From positions 1-5,777 of the forward strand of contig JAHHTM010000095.1 in assembly GCA_020024675.1 (NCBI GenBank): 5,777 nucleotides of DNA, written 5' to 3'. The stretch comes from Muricomes sp. (lineage in GTDB: Bacteria > Bacillota > Clostridia > Lachnospirales > Lachnospiraceae). Under the pieces are notes generated by a model that saw only the letters and a program-made list of their open reading frames with translations, made no database searches and was not told the origin of the DNA. A program made the translations under genes and the position numbers. How positions within the stretch are numbered: position 1 is the first letter of the stretch; each line of letters opens with the position of its first letter. Of this stretch, positions 5,080-5,777 are shown piece by piece.

Positions 5080-5777
5080 ATTGTATATTCTTTTTAAAAT
5101 GCATGATCATCTCATTTGTAAGACTGTCTCTTTTTTCTTCCACGGGTATTTTATCCCGTTTAAACCATTGTGCAACGGATAGTTCCTCTTCATCCAAAGT
5201 AATCTTATCTTCTCCATCTAGTTCACAATAGAATCCCATTAGTAACGTTTCACTAAATGACCATGGCTGACTTTTATAATATTTAATATTTTTAACTCTT
5301 AACCCTGTTTCTTCCATAACTTCTCTTTGGACTGTTTCTTCAAGAGTTTCTCCAATTTCTGTATATCCGGCTATAAGTGCATAATTTTTACACACTTTTT
5401 TCGCATATTTCGATAAAAGAATTCGATCTTTGTCTGTAACCGCAATGATAACTGCCGGTGAAATCTTAGGATACTCCATCTGATGACACTTCTTGCAGTA
5501 AAGCATTCTTTCTTTTTTATCTCGTTCCAACCTTTCTCCACATCTTCCACAAAATTTATGTGTATTGTACCAGTTATATAGCTGATGTCCTGTGATTCCG
5601 GCAAAGGCAAGATATTGAGGATCAGCCTCTCGAAACAGTACGACATTTTCCATTGAATATTCCGGAAAATCTTCCGGACAAATATTCGTTACCAGATAAA
5701 ATTTTTCTTCACCTATAGTAAACAAATACGTTGCTGTCCCATATATTGTATCATTCTTTACTTCCAGATCCTCAAAT
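5078..5777 (-). CDS. nudC: NAD(H) diphosphatase NudC (5' end cut by the window edge)
   Basis: The last 232 codons of NudC, a Nudix hydrolase that splits NAD(H) into NMN(H) and AMP and, in studied bacteria, removes NAD caps from RNA. Residue numbers here count from the first whole codon in the window (5776-5774, Phe). A zinc ribbon lies at Cys76, Cys79, Cys94 and Cys97, with the C-x2-C-x14-C-x2-C spacing of the E. coli enzyme. The Nudix box follows at 137-159 as G-x5-E-x7-REVMEETGL, with metal-binding Glu152, Glu155 and Glu156. Next comes SQPWSFSET (169-177), a variant of the SQPWPFPxS signature that marks NADH pyrophosphatases. The frame stays open upstream of the TTG at 5725 through FEDLEVKNDTIYGTATY to the edge. 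TTG is therefore an internal codon, and the true start lies outside, in the poorly conserved N-terminal domain. It is the first visible gene of the nudC-YitT-MATE operon. Confidence 0.94.
   Translation of the reverse strand, partial: FEDLEVKNDTIYGTATYLFTIGEEKFYLVTNICPEDFPEYSMENVVLFREADPQYLAFAGITGHQLYNWYNTHKFCGRCGERLERDKKERMLYCKKCHQMEYPKISPAVIIAVTDKDRILLSKYAKKVCKNYALIAGYTEIGETLEETVQREVMEETGLRVKNIKYYKSQPWSFSETLLMGFYCELDGEDKITLDEEELSVAQWFKRDKIPVEEKRDSLTNEMIMHFKKNIQ

Noticed and set aside
5371..5646. 91-codon minus-strand frame inside nudC
   Set aside because: It runs out of frame across the zinc ribbon and Nudix coding region and has no ribosome binding site or independent support.
5723..5725. 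TTG as the start codon of nudC
   Set aside because: The frame stays open upstream to the window edge with protein-like sequence, no ribosome binding site precedes the TTG, and NudC proteins have a longer N-terminal domain. The gene is partial instead.
1..5777. Mobile element, CRISPR array, phage or defence system
   Set aside because: No transposase, integrase, repeat-spacer array, terminal inverted repeats or toxin-antitoxin-like small gene pair could be seen. All long stretches are explained by transport and metabolism genes.

Overview
The window is low-GC, tightly packed Firmicutes DNA. Strong sigma-A type promoters, GGAGG-like ribosome binding sites, a T-box riboswitch and the sequence flavour of the transporters point to a gut-type Clostridia, plausibly Lachnospiraceae. 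The family placement is inference, because no rRNA or tRNA gene is present. No mobile element, CRISPR array, integrase or phage gene was seen. Overall this is an ordinary housekeeping and transport region; the most informative element is a riboswitch, not a new system.

Left part (1-1941, all minus strand): two paralogous BrnQ branched-chain amino acid symporters lie in tandem. The upstream, complete copy (554-1870) has its own consensus promoter and a short plain leader, and ends at a hairpin terminator (517-543). Right behind that terminator a second consensus promoter (467-495) starts a leader of about 250 nt. This leader reads clearly as a tRNA-Ile T-box riboswitch: an AUC specifier, a Stem I apical motif, a UGGU T-box bulge, and an antiterminator that competes with a terminator for the same strand. 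It controls the second brnQ, of which only the first 39 codons are in the window (1-119).

Middle (1972-2827): a divergent plus-strand gene for a TraX-family membrane protein has its own consensus promoter, back to back with that of brnQ. It ends at a hairpin with A- and U-tracts on both sides, which also serves the convergent operon from the right.

Right part (2826-5777, all minus strand): an operon reads nudC (NAD(H) diphosphatase, 5' end cut by the window edge), then a YitT/DUF2179 membrane protein, then a MATE efflux transporter. The gaps are 12 and 20 nt, and the nudC stop codon lies inside the ribosome binding site of the next gene. The operon promoter lies outside the window. The nudC reading frame is open to the right edge, so an apparent TTG start at 5725 is an internal leucine codon.

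Taken together, the left half imports branched-chain amino acids, with one copy answering directly to uncharged tRNA-Ile. The right half joins NAD(H)/NAD-RNA hydrolysis to two membrane proteins; no shared pathway for those three can be read from the sequence.
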